Positions 8,078 through 16,652 of a stretch of 64,000 nucleotides of DNA are shown here, in pieces. Under the pieces are notes generated by a model, which saw nothing but the letters and a program-made list of their open reading frames with translations, had not been told where the DNA came from and did not search any database. The DNA is taken from contig NZ_CP024190.1 in the NCBI RefSeq assembly GCF_003391395.1, forward strand, positions 2,542,001-2,606,000. Direction: 5' to 3'. The DNA is from Mycobacterium marinum. GTDB lineage: Bacteria > Actinomycetota > Actinomycetes > Mycobacteriales > Mycobacteriaceae. Position 1 is the stretch's first letter, and each line of letters opens with the position of its first letter. Made by a program: the position numbers and the translations under genes.

Positions 8078-9361
8078 GTGAAGTCACGCGAGTTATCGCC
8101 GCGGGTGCGTGACCTGATCCGTGAAGCGGCGCGGGTTGCGCTCAACCCCAGTCAACAATGGCTCGAAGAATTCGACCGTGCGACGCTGGCTGCAGCGCCG
8201 CCAATCGCCGAGAACCCGGATTTGGCGACCGTCATCAGCCGGGCAAATCGCGCCAATCTACGCCACTTCGCGGCGTCCAACCTGCGAAATCCGGGCGACC
8301 CGGTACCGGCGAACCTGGGTGCCGAGCCGCTGCGAATGGCCAGGGATTTGGTACGTCTCGGCCTTGACACGCTGGCTCTCGATGTCTACCGCGTCGGGCA
8401 AAACGTGGCCTGGCAGCGGTGGACCGACATTGTGTTCGGCCTCACCACCGACCCCCAGGAGCTGCGCGAACTGCTCGATGTGCCGTTTCGGTCGGCTGCG
8501 GCGTTCATCGACACCACGCTTGCGGGCATCGCCGCGCAAATGGAGCTCGAGCACCACGAGCTGTCGCGCAATATCTGCGCCGAGCGCCGCCGCATTGTCG
8601 AGCTTCTTCTCAATGGCGCACCCATCAGCCGCGATTCCGCCGAATCCCGGTTGGGTTACCCCCTGGATCGGTCGCATACCGCCGCCATCATTTGGAGTGA
8701 CCGCTCCGACGGTGACCACCGCGACCTGGACCGAGCCGTGGACGCGTTCTGCAATGCCGTTGGGTGCGCAAGCTCGCTGGCCATCATGTCTGCCGCCACG
8801 ACACGCTGGGTCTGGGTGCGTGACGTAGATGTCTTCGACTGCAGTCAGATTCGTCAGGTGATGCGCGAATTGCCGCACGTGCGCATCGCCATCGGAACCA
8901 CCGAACCGGGAGTTGACGGGTTCCGTCGTAGCCACCGCGATGCGCTTACCGCCGCACGCATGTTGATCCGGCTGCGCTCACCCCAGCAAGTTGCCTTCTT
9001 CGGCGACGTCGAGATGATTGCCCTGCTCACCGAGAACCCGGACGGTGCGGATGAATTCATCAAGAACACGCTCGGCGACTTCGAGGAAGCCTCCCCGGCT
9101 CTGCAACACACCCTGCTGACCTTTATCAGCCAACAGTGCAATGCATCTCGTGCCGCGCGGCTGCTGTACACCCATCGCAACACGTTGATGCACCGACTCG
9201 AAACCGCGCAGCGCCTGCTTCCCAAGCCTCTCGAGGACACCACGGTTCGCGTTGCCGTCGCTCTCGAGGTTTTGCAGTGGCGCAGCAAGCAACCCGGCAA
9301 TCCCGCCGCGAGTGGGGCAGGCAAACCAGACGACCGCACCCCGCCGGAACAGCGGCCCTGA
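8078..9361 (+). CDS. PucR-family transcriptional regulator
   Basis: Regulator of 427 residues, matching M. tuberculosis Rv1453. The N-terminal two thirds are a sensory/GGDEF-like PucR region (for example LVRLGLDTLALDVYRVGQNVAWQRW). The C-terminus carries the PucR helix-turn-helix, RAARLLYTHRNTLMHRLETAQ, followed by ALEVLQW. The start is GTG at 8078, the first in-frame start giving the conserved ELSPRVRDLIREAARV. Target and ligand are unknown. It is followed by the convergent qor gene. Confidence 0.85.
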   Translation: MKSRELSPRVRDLIREAARVALNPSQQWLEEFDRATLAAAPPIAENPDLATVISRANRANLRHFAASNLRNPGDPVPANLGAEPLRMARDLVRLGLDTLALDVYRVGQNVAWQRWTDIVFGLTTDPQELRELLDVPFRSAAAFIDTTLAGIAAQMELEHHELSRNICAERRRIVELLLNGAPISRDSAESRLGYPLDRSHTAAIIWSDRSDGDHRDLDRAVDAFCNAVGCASSLAIMSAATTRWVWVRDVDVFDCSQIRQVMRELPHVRIAIGTTEPGVDGFRRSHRDALTAARMLIRLRSPQQVAFFGDVEMIALLTENPDGADEFIKNTLGDFEEASPALQHTLLTFISQQCNASRAARLLYTHRNTLMHRLETAQRLLPKPLEDTTVRVAVALEVLQWRSKQPGNPAASGAGKPDDRTPPEQRP

Positions 9362-9415
9362 GCCTGGGGGGCGTCCGGCGCTTCGGCAGTTGCTGCCCGA
9401 GTTGCCCCGAAATGG

Positions 9416-10405
9416 CTAGGGCAACAACACGACCGACCCAATAGTCTTGCGGGCTTCCAGATCTTGATGGGCCTTCATCGCATCGGCCAGCCGATACCGC
9501 CCGCCAACCTCGATGGTGATTACCGCGCTGCTGATCGCGTCGAAAAGTTCGCTGGCCCGCCAGCTGAATTCCTCGGCGGTGCGGATGAAGTGGAACAGCG
9601 ACGGACGGGTGAGATACACCGAGCCGGCCGCATTGAGCCGTTGCGGATCGACTGGAGGAACGGGACCACTGGCGGCGCCGAACAATGCGAGCGTCCCGCG
9701 TACGGCCAGGCTGGCCAGGCTGGCGTCGAACGTCGTTGCCCCGACTCCGTCGTAGACGGCGGCCACACCGGCACCATCAGTCAGGGCGCGCACCTGTCCG
9801 CCAAACTGCCAAGCGTCGGTGGGGTAGTCCAGCACTTCGGCCGCGCCGGCATCCCTGGAGAGCTTGGCCTTTTCCGGAGTTGAGACGGTGCTGATCACCC
9901 GTGCCCCCAGGTGAGTAGCCCATTGCGTCAGAATCAGCCCGACGCCGCCGGCGCCGGCATGCACCAAGATGGCGTCGCCGTCGGCAACCGGGTACACCGA
10001 CTTCAGGAGATAGTGCGCGGTGAGGCCCTTCAGCAGTGCCGATGCGGCCACTTCGGCGCTGACACCGTCGGGCACCTTGGCGGTCAGAGCCGCCGGTGCA
10101 GTGCAGAATTCGGCATAGCCGCCGTTCGCGGAGGCGCTGACCACGCGGTCGCCCACAGCAATCCCGCCGGCATCGGCCGCCGTGGCACCCGGGCCGAGGG
10201 CTACCACGGTTCCGCATACCTCCGAGCCGATGACGAACGGCAGCTCCCGTGGATAACTTCCCGACCGGAAGTAGGTGTCGATGAAGTTGACACCGATCGC
10301 CTCGGCCTTGATCACCAGCTCGCCATGACCGGGCTCGGGTTGCGGCCTCTCGACGTAGCTGAGGACTTCGGGACCGCCTGTTTGGCTGACTTCAATTGCG
10401 TGCAC
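9416..10405 (-). CDS. qor: Quinone oxidoreductase (zeta-crystallin type, MDR family)
   Basis: NADPH-dependent quinone reductase of 329 residues without the catalytic zinc cysteines. The dinucleotide motif HAGAGGVGLILTQWA and the MDR signature GEYAE-like ANGGYAEF region are present, with substrate-domain motifs GVNFIDTYFRSG and GSEVCGTVVALGPG. The GTG at 10405 (VHAIEV) is chosen because it matches the start of Rv1454c; an in-frame ATG at 10426 would overlap the divergent gene at 10425. Only 19 bp then separate the two divergent starts, so their promoters must overlap coding sequence. Confidence 0.9.
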   Translation of the reverse strand: MHAIEVSQTGGPEVLSYVERPQPEPGHGELVIKAEAIGVNFIDTYFRSGSYPRELPFVIGSEVCGTVVALGPGATAADAGGIAVGDRVVSASANGGYAEFCTAPAALTAKVPDGVSAEVAASALLKGLTAHYLLKSVYPVADGDAILVHAGAGGVGLILTQWATHLGARVISTVSTPEKAKLSRDAGAAEVLDYPTDAWQFGGQVRALTDGAGVAAVYDGVGATTFDASLASLAVRGTLALFGAASGPVPPVDPQRLNAAGSVYLTRPSLFHFIRTAEEFSWRASELFDAISSAVITIEVGGRYRLADAMKAHQDLEARKTIGSVVLLP

Positions 10406-10424
10406 GCCGCTATCATGCCCGACC

Positions 10425-11279
10425 ATGAAGTTGGCCCGGCCGGAAGTCTTCCATCCGCGCGTCGCCTTGGCGGGTTGGCCGCACCAACCCGCCGGTGATG
10501 GCGACGACGCCGGGCTGGTTGCGGCCCTGCGCCGCCGCGGGCTGCATGCGCATTGGTTGTCGTGGGACGATCCCGACGTCAGTCGGGCGGACCTGGTGAT
10601 CCTGCGGGCTACCCGCGACTACGCCCGTCGGCTCGACGAGTTTGTGGCCTGGACCGGCGGCGTCCGCAATCTGCTCAACCCGCCCGCGGTGGTGGCCTGG
10701 AATGCACACCGGCGCTACTTGGACGACCTGGCGAACAGGGGCGTGCCGACGCTACCCAGCCATACGTGCCGGCCGGGGGAGCGGTTGCGGTCGCTGCCGG
10801 CTCCTCGGGTGTTCGTCGGCCCCGGCGTGGGTAGCGGCACTCGGCGTTTCAGTGATCACGCCAAGGCCGCGGAATATGTCGATGAACTCCACGCGGCAGG
10901 GCAGTCGGCGCTGGTGCAGATCGGTGATCCGGTTCCCGAGGCGGTGCTGATTTTTGTGGGTGGGCGGCCCTCGCACGCGTTCACCACCCAGGAACACGCG
11001 CTACGTCAGGGCGAGCCGGACTTCGAGATCTGGGATATCGGTGCTGCGGCGATGCGGGCCGCGGCCGCTGCGGCCGGCGTGCGGGTGGGGGAGCTGCTCT
11101 GCGCTCGGGCCCACCTGGTCGGTACTCGGCTGCTGGAACTGCAATTGATCGACCCGTCGTTGGGCTGGCGGCGCTTGGACACCGCCACCCGAGACCGGGC
11201 CCAGCGTGAGTTCGCGCTGAGCGTCCAGTCAGCTCTGGGGGGCCTCGGCCTGGGTCCGTTCTCGCATCGACGCCCATAG
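10425..11279 (+). CDS. Conserved mycobacterial protein (Rv1455 homologue), ATP-grasp-like fold possible
   Basis: Protein of 284 residues with no signal peptide or membrane helix. The N-terminal RVALAGWPHQPAGDGDDAGLVAAL and the arrangement LVQIGDPVPEAVLIFVGGRPSHAF resemble the glutathione-synthetase/ATP-grasp superfamily, but I cannot point to a complete set of ATP-grasp residues. Function unknown. The ATG at 10425 is nearly back to back with qor. The 3' end overlaps the convergent ctaA gene by 51 bp (11229-11279). Confidence 0.75.
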   Translation: MKLARPEVFHPRVALAGWPHQPAGDGDDAGLVAALRRRGLHAHWLSWDDPDVSRADLVILRATRDYARRLDEFVAWTGGVRNLLNPPAVVAWNAHRRYLDDLANRGVPTLPSHTCRPGERLRSLPAPRVFVGPGVGSGTRRFSDHAKAAEYVDELHAAGQSALVQIGDPVPEAVLIFVGGRPSHAFTTQEHALRQGEPDFEIWDIGAAAMRAAAAAAGVRVGELLCARAHLVGTRLLELQLIDPSLGWRRLDTATRDRAQREFALSVQSALGGLGLGPFSHRRP

Positions 11280-12185
11280 CGCCGCGGTCGCTGCGGTACA
11301 GGCCGCGGCCCCCGCCACGTGGACGGCAACCAGAGCGGCGGGCACTCCCGTGTAGTACTGCACGGTGCCCACACCGGCTTGGGCGAAAACCAACACCACC
11401 AGGACGGTCAGCCGCCGCAGGATCGCGTGGGTGGCGCCGACGGCCAGGAGCCCGAACCCCAGCCCGACCAATAACGCGAGGTAGGAAACCAGCAGCGATG
11501 AGTGCAGGTGCACCAGGTCGGTGATCTCGATTTTCAGTCGCGGCACCGTCCGGCTGGGGCTCTTGTCGCCCGCATGCGGGCCGGCGGCCGTCACCAGCGT
11601 GCCCGTTACCAGGACCGCGGCCAGATTCACCGCGCTGAGCACGGTGAGGGCGCGCAGCGGACTGGCCACCAGTTCGTGCGTAACGCCTTCGTCGGGCTGG
11701 CCGACTTTGACATAGAGCAACACCGACAGCCAGACCATCGTCATCGATGCCAGCAGATGGATGGCTACCGTCCACCACAGCAACCCGGTGCGCACCGTGA
11801 TGCCACCGATCACGGCCTGCACCACCGTGGAGGCCGGCATCAGCCACGCGTAGACCAGTACCTCGGTGCGCCGCCGTGCCCGGGTGACGGCCAACACGGC
11901 CAGCGCCGCGGTGATGACCACCGCGAAGGTGATCATCCGATTACCGAACTCGACGGCCTGATGGATTCGGGGCACCTCGGCGACCGCCACCGGGGTGAAG
12001 CTGCCGGGAAAGCACTGTGGCCAGGTCGGACAACCCAGGCCCGAGGCCGTGACGCGGACGATTGCGCCGGTGACGGCGATACCGCCCTGGGTCAGGATGA
12101 CGGCCGCGGCGATGATCCGCTGAACGCGCAGGCTCGGGTCGGGGAGCAGGTCAACCAACCGCAGCAAGACTCGTCCGAGGGCCAC
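11229..12185 (-). CDS. ctaA: Heme A synthase, COX15/CtaA family
   Basis: Polytopic membrane protein of 318 residues that oxidises heme O to heme A for cytochrome aa3 oxidase. Sequence features are GLGCPTWPQCFPGSFTP (paired-cysteine loop), VAEVPRIHQAVEFGNRM with a heme-ligand histidine, LLWWTVAIHLLASM and LVHLHSSLLVSYLALL with later histidines. M. tuberculosis annotation labels the homologue Rv1456c an ABC-transport membrane protein, but the family is CtaA. The GTG at 12185 (VALGRVLLRLVDLLP) is used; the longer frame upstream has low-complexity Arg-rich sequence. It lies 43 bp after the ABC permease gene on the same strand, with a palindrome in between. Confidence 0.88.
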   Translation of the reverse strand: MALGRVLLRLVDLLPDPSLRVQRIIAAAVILTQGGIAVTGAIVRVTASGLGCPTWPQCFPGSFTPVAVAEVPRIHQAVEFGNRMITFAVVITAALAVLAVTRARRRTEVLVYAWLMPASTVVQAVIGGITVRTGLLWWTVAIHLLASMTMVWLSVLLYVKVGQPDEGVTHELVASPLRALTVLSAVNLAAVLVTGTLVTAAGPHAGDKSPSRTVPRLKIEITDLVHLHSSLLVSYLALLVGLGFGLLAVGATHAILRRLTVLVVLVFAQAGVGTVQYYTGVPAALVAVHVAGAAACTAATAALWASMRERTQAEAPQS

Positions 12186-12203
12186 CGCCCGATCGTAGCG
12201 ACA

Positions 12204-12222
12204 ACTACGTCGCGTAGTAGAA
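12204..12222. promoter_or_regulatory. Palindrome ACTACG-TCG-CGTAGT upstream of ctaA
   Basis: ACTACG (12204-12209), spacer TCG, CGTAGT (12213-12218) form perfect 6-base arms 19 nt before the ctaA start, within the 43-bp gap after the permease gene. The right half extends into GCGTAGTAGAA, shared exactly with the ctaB upstream region at 1352-1362. It may be an operator for an internal ctaA promoter. From memory, BlaI of M. tuberculosis binds near Rv1456c at such half-sites. Confidence 0.55.
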
Positions 12223-12228
12223 CGGGTA

Positions 12229-13017
12229 TCAGGTGAAGCGGAACCAGCGTCGCGCCGCCAGCGCCGCCAGCGTTCCCCACGCGGCCAGCACAACCAGGCC
12301 GAACCAGTCCACCGACAGGACCATCGCCCGCGACAGCGCCTCGGTGAGCGCGCCCGACGGAGTGAGCCGCGCCGCCCACTTGACCGCGGTGGGAATCACA
12401 TCGGTTTCGACCGTCAGCGCGCCGAAGCCGGCGAACACGAACCACATCAGGTTGGCGACCGCCAGCACGATCTCGGCCCGTAACGTGCCGCCGAGCAGCA
12501 GGCCGAGAGCCGCGAAACCGGCGGTACCCAGGGCAATCACCGCGCCACCCAGCGCCAGCGCGGCCAGCGCCGGGCGCCAGCCCAGGGCGAAGCCGATGGC
12601 GCCCAGCACGATTGCCTGCAGGAACACCACGGCGACGACGGCCAGCGACTTGCCGGCGATGATCCCCCAGACCGGCAGCGGGGTTGCTCCGAGCCGTTTG
12701 AGTGCCCCGTATCGGCGGTCGAATGCCACCGCGATGGCCTGCCCGGTGAATGCGGTGGAGATCACGGCCAGCGCCATGATCACCGGCACGAAGGTGGCGG
12801 CTCGGTGCTGGCCGAAAGAGCCGAGGGGCAGCAGTGTCAGACCAATCAGCAGGGTGATCGGGATGAACATGGTCAGTAGCAGCTGCTCACCGTTGCGCAG
12901 CAGCAGCTTCAGCTCCAGACCGAACTGAGCGGCCAGCATCCGGGGCACGGCACTCGGCCGTGGGTCCGGGGTGAAGGTGCCTACGGGAAAGGTGCCTTCG
13001 GTGTTGGTCTGCGTCAC
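12229..13017 (-). CDS. ABC-2 type exporter permease
   Basis: Membrane subunit of 262 residues (Rv1457c homologue) with six hydrophobic segments, for example LLLTMFIPITLLIGLTLL, FVPVIMALAVISTAFTGQA, VVAVVFLQAIVLGAIGFALG and GGAVIALGTAGFAALGLLLGG. This is the ABC-2 layout used for drug, lipid or polymer export. Its start overlaps the stop of the ATPase gene by 4 nt (13014-13017), so the two are translationally coupled and form one exporter. Substrate unknown. Its neighbours suggest a link with heme/oxidase biogenesis or mannan-lipid assembly, but nothing in the sequence decides this. Confidence 0.9.
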   Translation of the reverse strand: MTQTNTEGTFPVGTFTPDPRPSAVPRMLAAQFGLELKLLLRNGEQLLLTMFIPITLLIGLTLLPLGSFGQHRAATFVPVIMALAVISTAFTGQAIAVAFDRRYGALKRLGATPLPVWGIIAGKSLAVVAVVFLQAIVLGAIGFALGWRPALAALALGGAVIALGTAGFAALGLLLGGTLRAEIVLAVANLMWFVFAGFGALTVETDVIPTAVKWAARLTPSGALTEALSRAMVLSVDWFGLVVLAAWGTLAALAARRWFRFT

Positions 13018-13973
13018 GATCGCAACTTTCTACCGGTGAGATCGAGGAACACGTCCTCGAGGCTGCGTTGCTCGACCCGCATGTCGGTGGCCAGCACGTC
13101 GATGCGCGCGCACCACGCCGTGACCGCTGCCAGCACCTGCGGATCGACGCTGCCTTCGACCAGGTATTCGCCCGGAGTTACCTCGGTGACCCGGTAATCC
13201 TCCGGCAGCGCCGACACCAACAACGACAGGTCTAGCCGCGGTGGCGCGGTGAACCTCAATTGGTCTTTGGCGCCGCTGCGCATCAACTCGCTTGGGGTTC
13301 CGGCAGCCACCGTGACGCCATGATCGATGATGACCAGCCGGTCGGCGAGTTCCTCGGCCTCCTTGAGTTGGTGGGTGGTCAGCACCACCGTCACCCCGTC
13401 GCGGCGCAGGGCGTCGATCAATTCCCACACCAACAGCCGGGCATGAGCGTCCATACCGGCGGTCGGCTCGTCCAGAAACACCAGCTCGGGCCGCCCCACC
13501 AGGGCGCAGGCCAGGGCGAGGCGCTGCTGTTGTCCCCCGGACAGGCGCCGGTAGGTGGTCCGCGCCGCATCGGTCAGTCCGAGGGTGTCCAACAACCAGC
13601 GTGGATCTAGCGGGTCGGCGGCGTAGGAAGCGACCAGGTTGAGCATCTCGCCGGCGCGTGCCGCCGGATAGCCGCCCCCGCCCTGCAGCATCACACCGAT
13701 ACGGGGCCGCAGACGTGCGTTATCGGCGATCGGGTCCAGCCCCAGCACCTCGATGCTGCCGGCATCCGGGCGCACGAAGCCCTCACACATCTCGACGGTT
13801 GTGGTCTTCCCGGCTCCGTTAGGCCCCAGCAGGGCCATCACCTCTGCGGCGCGCACCTCCAAGTCGAGGTTGGAGACCGCCGTCACAGAGCCGTACTGTT
13901 TGCCGACCCCGCGCAGCCTCACCACGATTTCGGTGCCCCGGCCTGCCGCGGGGTATTTGGGGTCCGAGCTCAC
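13014..13973 (-). CDS. ABC exporter ATP-binding protein (DrrA/CcmA-like)
   Basis: ATPase subunit of 319 residues (Rv1458c homologue). Walker A is GPNGAGKT at residues 50-57, the signature is LSGGQQQR, Walker B is LVFLDEPTAGMD and the H-loop is LTTHQ. A C-terminal extension of about 90 residues, typical of DrrA-type proteins, follows. It overlaps the mptB homologue upstream by 4 nt and the permease downstream by 4 nt. A single transcript mptB-ATPase-permease-ctaA is therefore likely. Confidence 0.93.
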   Translation of the reverse strand: MSSDPKYPAAGRGTEIVVRLRGVGKQYGSVTAVSNLDLEVRAAEVMALLGPNGAGKTTTVEMCEGFVRPDAGSIEVLGLDPIADNARLRPRIGVMLQGGGGYPAARAGEMLNLVASYAADPLDPRWLLDTLGLTDAARTTYRRLSGGQQQRLALACALVGRPELVFLDEPTAGMDAHARLLVWELIDALRRDGVTVVLTTHQLKEAEELADRLVIIDHGVTVAAGTPSELMRSGAKDQLRFTAPPRLDLSLLVSALPEDYRVTEVTPGEYLVEGSVDPQVLAAVTAWCARIDVLATDMRVEQRSLEDVFLDLTGRKLRS

Positions 13974-15787
13974 GTCGAGTCAGCGTAGGCGTCGGTTGCC
14001 GACGTCGGTCGCCGGGTCACCGGAGTCTCGGCGGCCGGGTCCGCGGTCTCCTGCTGATCCGATTCGCCCTGTTGGTTTGGTTCGGCCTGCTGAGTCGCTT
14101 CCGCCGGTTGGGTCGCCTCTGCTGGTGGGGTCGAGTCGACCGGCAGTGCCCTCCATGGCAACCGGTGGTAGGTGAGGGCCATCAGCACCAGCACGATGAT
14201 GGCGCTGGCCAGGGTGGCATCAACGATCTGGAATAGCGCGAAGCGATCGCCGTTGGCGGTGGGGCCGAAGATGCCGACGATGAGGGTGATGATGATGGTC
14301 GCCACCCGGAATCCGGTGCGGGTGGCCCAGGCGGCCATCGGAATGATCGCCCAGAGTAGGTACCAGGGCTGCACCACCGGAAACAACAGCACCGTGAGGC
14401 CCAGCGCGACGCCAAGCCCTCCGATCGGGTGCAGGCGGCCGCGGAACACGGCGAGCAGCAGCCAGCTGACCATCACCATGATGATCAAGACGCCCATGGC
14501 GCGCGTCAGCGACAGCACCGCGGTGGTGTGATCACCCAGCCGCAGCAGGATCCCGACCTGCCCGGTGCCCAGTGCCAGTAGCGTTGGCGGCGACATCCAG
14601 CTGCGCACCACGTTGGCGGTTCCCAGGGTGAACATCCAGCCGAACCCCAGCCCACTGGCCCAGCCGACCACGGCCATTACCGACACCGTCAACGCCGACA
14701 TCGCGCTGCCACACACCAGCAGCGCCTTGATCGTGCCGCCATAGCGGTATGCCAATGCCATCGTGATAAAGCCCAGCGCCAGCAGCGACGGCAACTTCAC
14801 CTGCGACGACAGCGCGATCAGGATCGCTCCGCCCGCCAGCATGCCCAGCGGTTCCCATGCGGTGGCACGAGCCTTGATTGCCCGGCTTCGCTCCGCGCTG
14901 CCGGCGCGCCTGAGCGCCGGACGGGGCCGACCGGAAAGTGGTATCAGCCGCGGCGCATCAAGACCTCGCAGCGCGAACTCGGCGCCGGTCAGCATCAGTC
15001 CGAGCATCAGCGCCTCGTTGTGGATACCGGCAACCAGATGCATGAACAGCAGCGGATTGGCTGCGCCCAGCCATAGCGCGCTGACCTCGGCCACCCCGCA
15101 GCGTTGGGCCAATCGTGGGGTAGCCCACACGATCAACGCCACGCCGATCAACACCACCAGTCGGTGGAAGAGCACCGCGGCGACGATGTTCTCGCCGGTC
15201 AAATCCGAGATTCCGCGGCCGATCCACAAGAACAGAGGGCCGTAGGGTGCCGGCGTTTCCCGCCACAAGCTGGGGACCGACAGCGTAAAGACGTGGCCCA
15301 GTCCCAGACCCGATGCCGGTCCCACCCGGTAGGGGTCCAGCCCGTCCCTCGAGATCTGGCTTTGGGCCAGGTAGGAGTAGACGTCCTTGCTGTACATCGG
15401 TGGTGCGATCAGCAGCGGCAGCATCCACAACACCAGCGTGCGGTCCAGTTCCCCGCGCGACATCCGCCGCTTGCCCAGCGCGAACCGGCCGAGCATCAGC
15501 CAAGCCAGCGTCATCATGACCGCACCGGTGGTCGTCATGGTCAATGACACCGTCTGTATTCGCGACGGAAGATTGAGTAACCGCACTCCGAACGTGGGGT
15601 CCTGGACTACTGGCCTGGCGCCGGCACCCAGCGCGCCGATGCTCATCAGGACGGTTCCGGTAGCTCCGAACAGGCGAGTTCGCGCCAGTGCGGTGAGTTC
15701 GGCGGCGTTTAGCGGCGAGCCCACCGCCTGCTCGTCGCCGTGCAAGCTGGCGATCGATGAGCTCAGCGTGTGGTGGCGGGCTGCCAT
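13970..15787 (-). CDS. mptB: Alpha-(1->6)-mannopyranosyltransferase, GT-C membrane enzyme
   Basis: Polytopic GT-C glycosyltransferase of 605 residues, homologue of Rv1459c. MptB extends the alpha-1,6 mannan core of lipomannan using polyprenyl-phosphomannose. The first extracytoplasmic loop carries APPMYSKDVYSYLAQSQI, including the acidic catalytic-loop motif expected of GT-C enzymes, then YGPLFLWIGR. About 13 hydrophobic segments follow. The C-terminal tail is rich in Glu, Gln, Thr and Ala (about residues 560-600). The ATG at 15787 (MAARHHTLS) matches the M. tuberculosis start. The gene is divergent from sufR, leaving about 118 bp for both promoters. Confidence 0.88.
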   Translation of the reverse strand: MAARHHTLSSSIASLHGDEQAVGSPLNAAELTALARTRLFGATGTVLMSIGALGAGARPVVQDPTFGVRLLNLPSRIQTVSLTMTTTGAVMMTLAWLMLGRFALGKRRMSRGELDRTLVLWMLPLLIAPPMYSKDVYSYLAQSQISRDGLDPYRVGPASGLGLGHVFTLSVPSLWRETPAPYGPLFLWIGRGISDLTGENIVAAVLFHRLVVLIGVALIVWATPRLAQRCGVAEVSALWLGAANPLLFMHLVAGIHNEALMLGLMLTGAEFALRGLDAPRLIPLSGRPRPALRRAGSAERSRAIKARATAWEPLGMLAGGAILIALSSQVKLPSLLALGFITMALAYRYGGTIKALLVCGSAMSALTVSVMAVVGWASGLGFGWMFTLGTANVVRSWMSPPTLLALGTGQVGILLRLGDHTTAVLSLTRAMGVLIIMVMVSWLLLAVFRGRLHPIGGLGVALGLTVLLFPVVQPWYLLWAIIPMAAWATRTGFRVATIIITLIVGIFGPTANGDRFALFQIVDATLASAIIVLVLMALTYHRLPWRALPVDSTPPAEATQPAEATQQAEPNQQGESDQQETADPAAETPVTRRPTSATDAYADST

Positions 15788-15894
15788 CAGAGCAGCGTAG
15801 CGGCACACCAGGCGGTGCCGTCGCGTCACTCGGGTGTGACCAGCGCAACCCCTAGCCAGGGCATCCTTGCTAGACCGATGCCCGGAATTGCGTC

Positions 15895-15909
15895 ACACTG
15901 GTGTTGTGA
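15895..15909. promoter_or_regulatory. SufR operator ACACT-N5-TGTGA overlapping the sufR start
   Basis: ACACT (15895-15899), GGTGT, TGTGA (15905-15909) matches the inverted repeat ACACT-N5-TGTGA that I recall for M. tuberculosis SufR. It covers the proposed GTG start at 15906, so binding would block transcription beginning at or just before the start codon. This fits autorepression of the whole operon. Confidence 0.7.
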
Positions 15910-16652
15910 AAATCCAACCGGAGTTCAGTGCTGCGCACAGCGCAGCTCTCGTGGCCGGGTCGGATGGTCACACCCGCAGGGCCATCGTCCGGTTGCTCCT
16001 GGAATCCGGATCCATCACGGCCAGCGAGATCGGTGACCGGCTCGGGCTCTCGGCTGCCGGCGTACGTCGCCATCTCGATGCCTTGATCGACGCGGGTGAC
16101 GCCGAATCCGCGCCTGCCGCCCCGTGGCAGCAGGCGGGACGTGGACGGCCCGCCAAGCGCTACCGCCTGACACCGGGAGGCCGGGCCAAGCTCGAGCACT
16201 CCTACGATGATCTGGCGGCGGCGGCGATACGCCAACTCCGTGAAATCGGTGGTGATGACGCGGTGCGCACGTTCGCCCGGCGCCGGATCGACGCCATTCT
16301 GGCCGGTGTGCCGGCCGCTGCCAGCCCAGACGACGCCGCGGTCGAAGCGGCGGCCGAGCGCGTCGCCAGCGCGCTGACCAAGGCGGGCTACGTCGCCACA
16401 ACCACCCGGGTGGGCGGGCCCATCCACGGTGTGCAAATCTGCCAGCACCACTGCCCGGTGTCCCATGTAGCCGAGGAATTCCCGGAGTTGTGTGAAGCCG
16501 AGCAGCAGGCCATCGCGGAGGTGCTCGGCACTCACGTGCAGCGGTTGGCGACCATCGTCAACGGAGACTGTGCCTGCACCACCCACGTGCCCCTAACCCC
16601 GGCGCCCAGCCCGCGCCAACACCTGACGAGCACCGGAGGAGCGTCCGCATGA
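15906..16652 (+). CDS. sufR: SufR, iron-sulfur cluster-sensing repressor of the suf operon
   Basis: Regulator of 248 residues. An N-terminal winged helix (TRRAIVRLLLESGSITASEIGDRLGLSAAGVRRHL) is followed by a cluster-binding C-terminal region with C179 and C183 in CQHHC, C196 in FPELCEAE, and CAC near the end. These are the ligands expected for the Fe-S cluster that tunes DNA binding. The GTG at 15906 is preferred because it gives the conserved VKIQPEF start; a TTG at 15867 is a weaker alternative. The 3' end overlaps sufB by 4 nt (ATGA). Confidence 0.88.
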   Translation: MKIQPEFSAAHSAALVAGSDGHTRRAIVRLLLESGSITASEIGDRLGLSAAGVRRHLDALIDAGDAESAPAAPWQQAGRGRPAKRYRLTPGGRAKLEHSYDDLAAAAIRQLREIGGDDAVRTFARRRIDAILAGVPAAASPDDAAVEAAAERVASALTKAGYVATTTRVGGPIHGVQICQHHCPVSHVAEEFPELCEAEQQAIAEVLGTHVQRLATIVNGDCACTTHVPLTPAPSPRQHLTSTGGASA

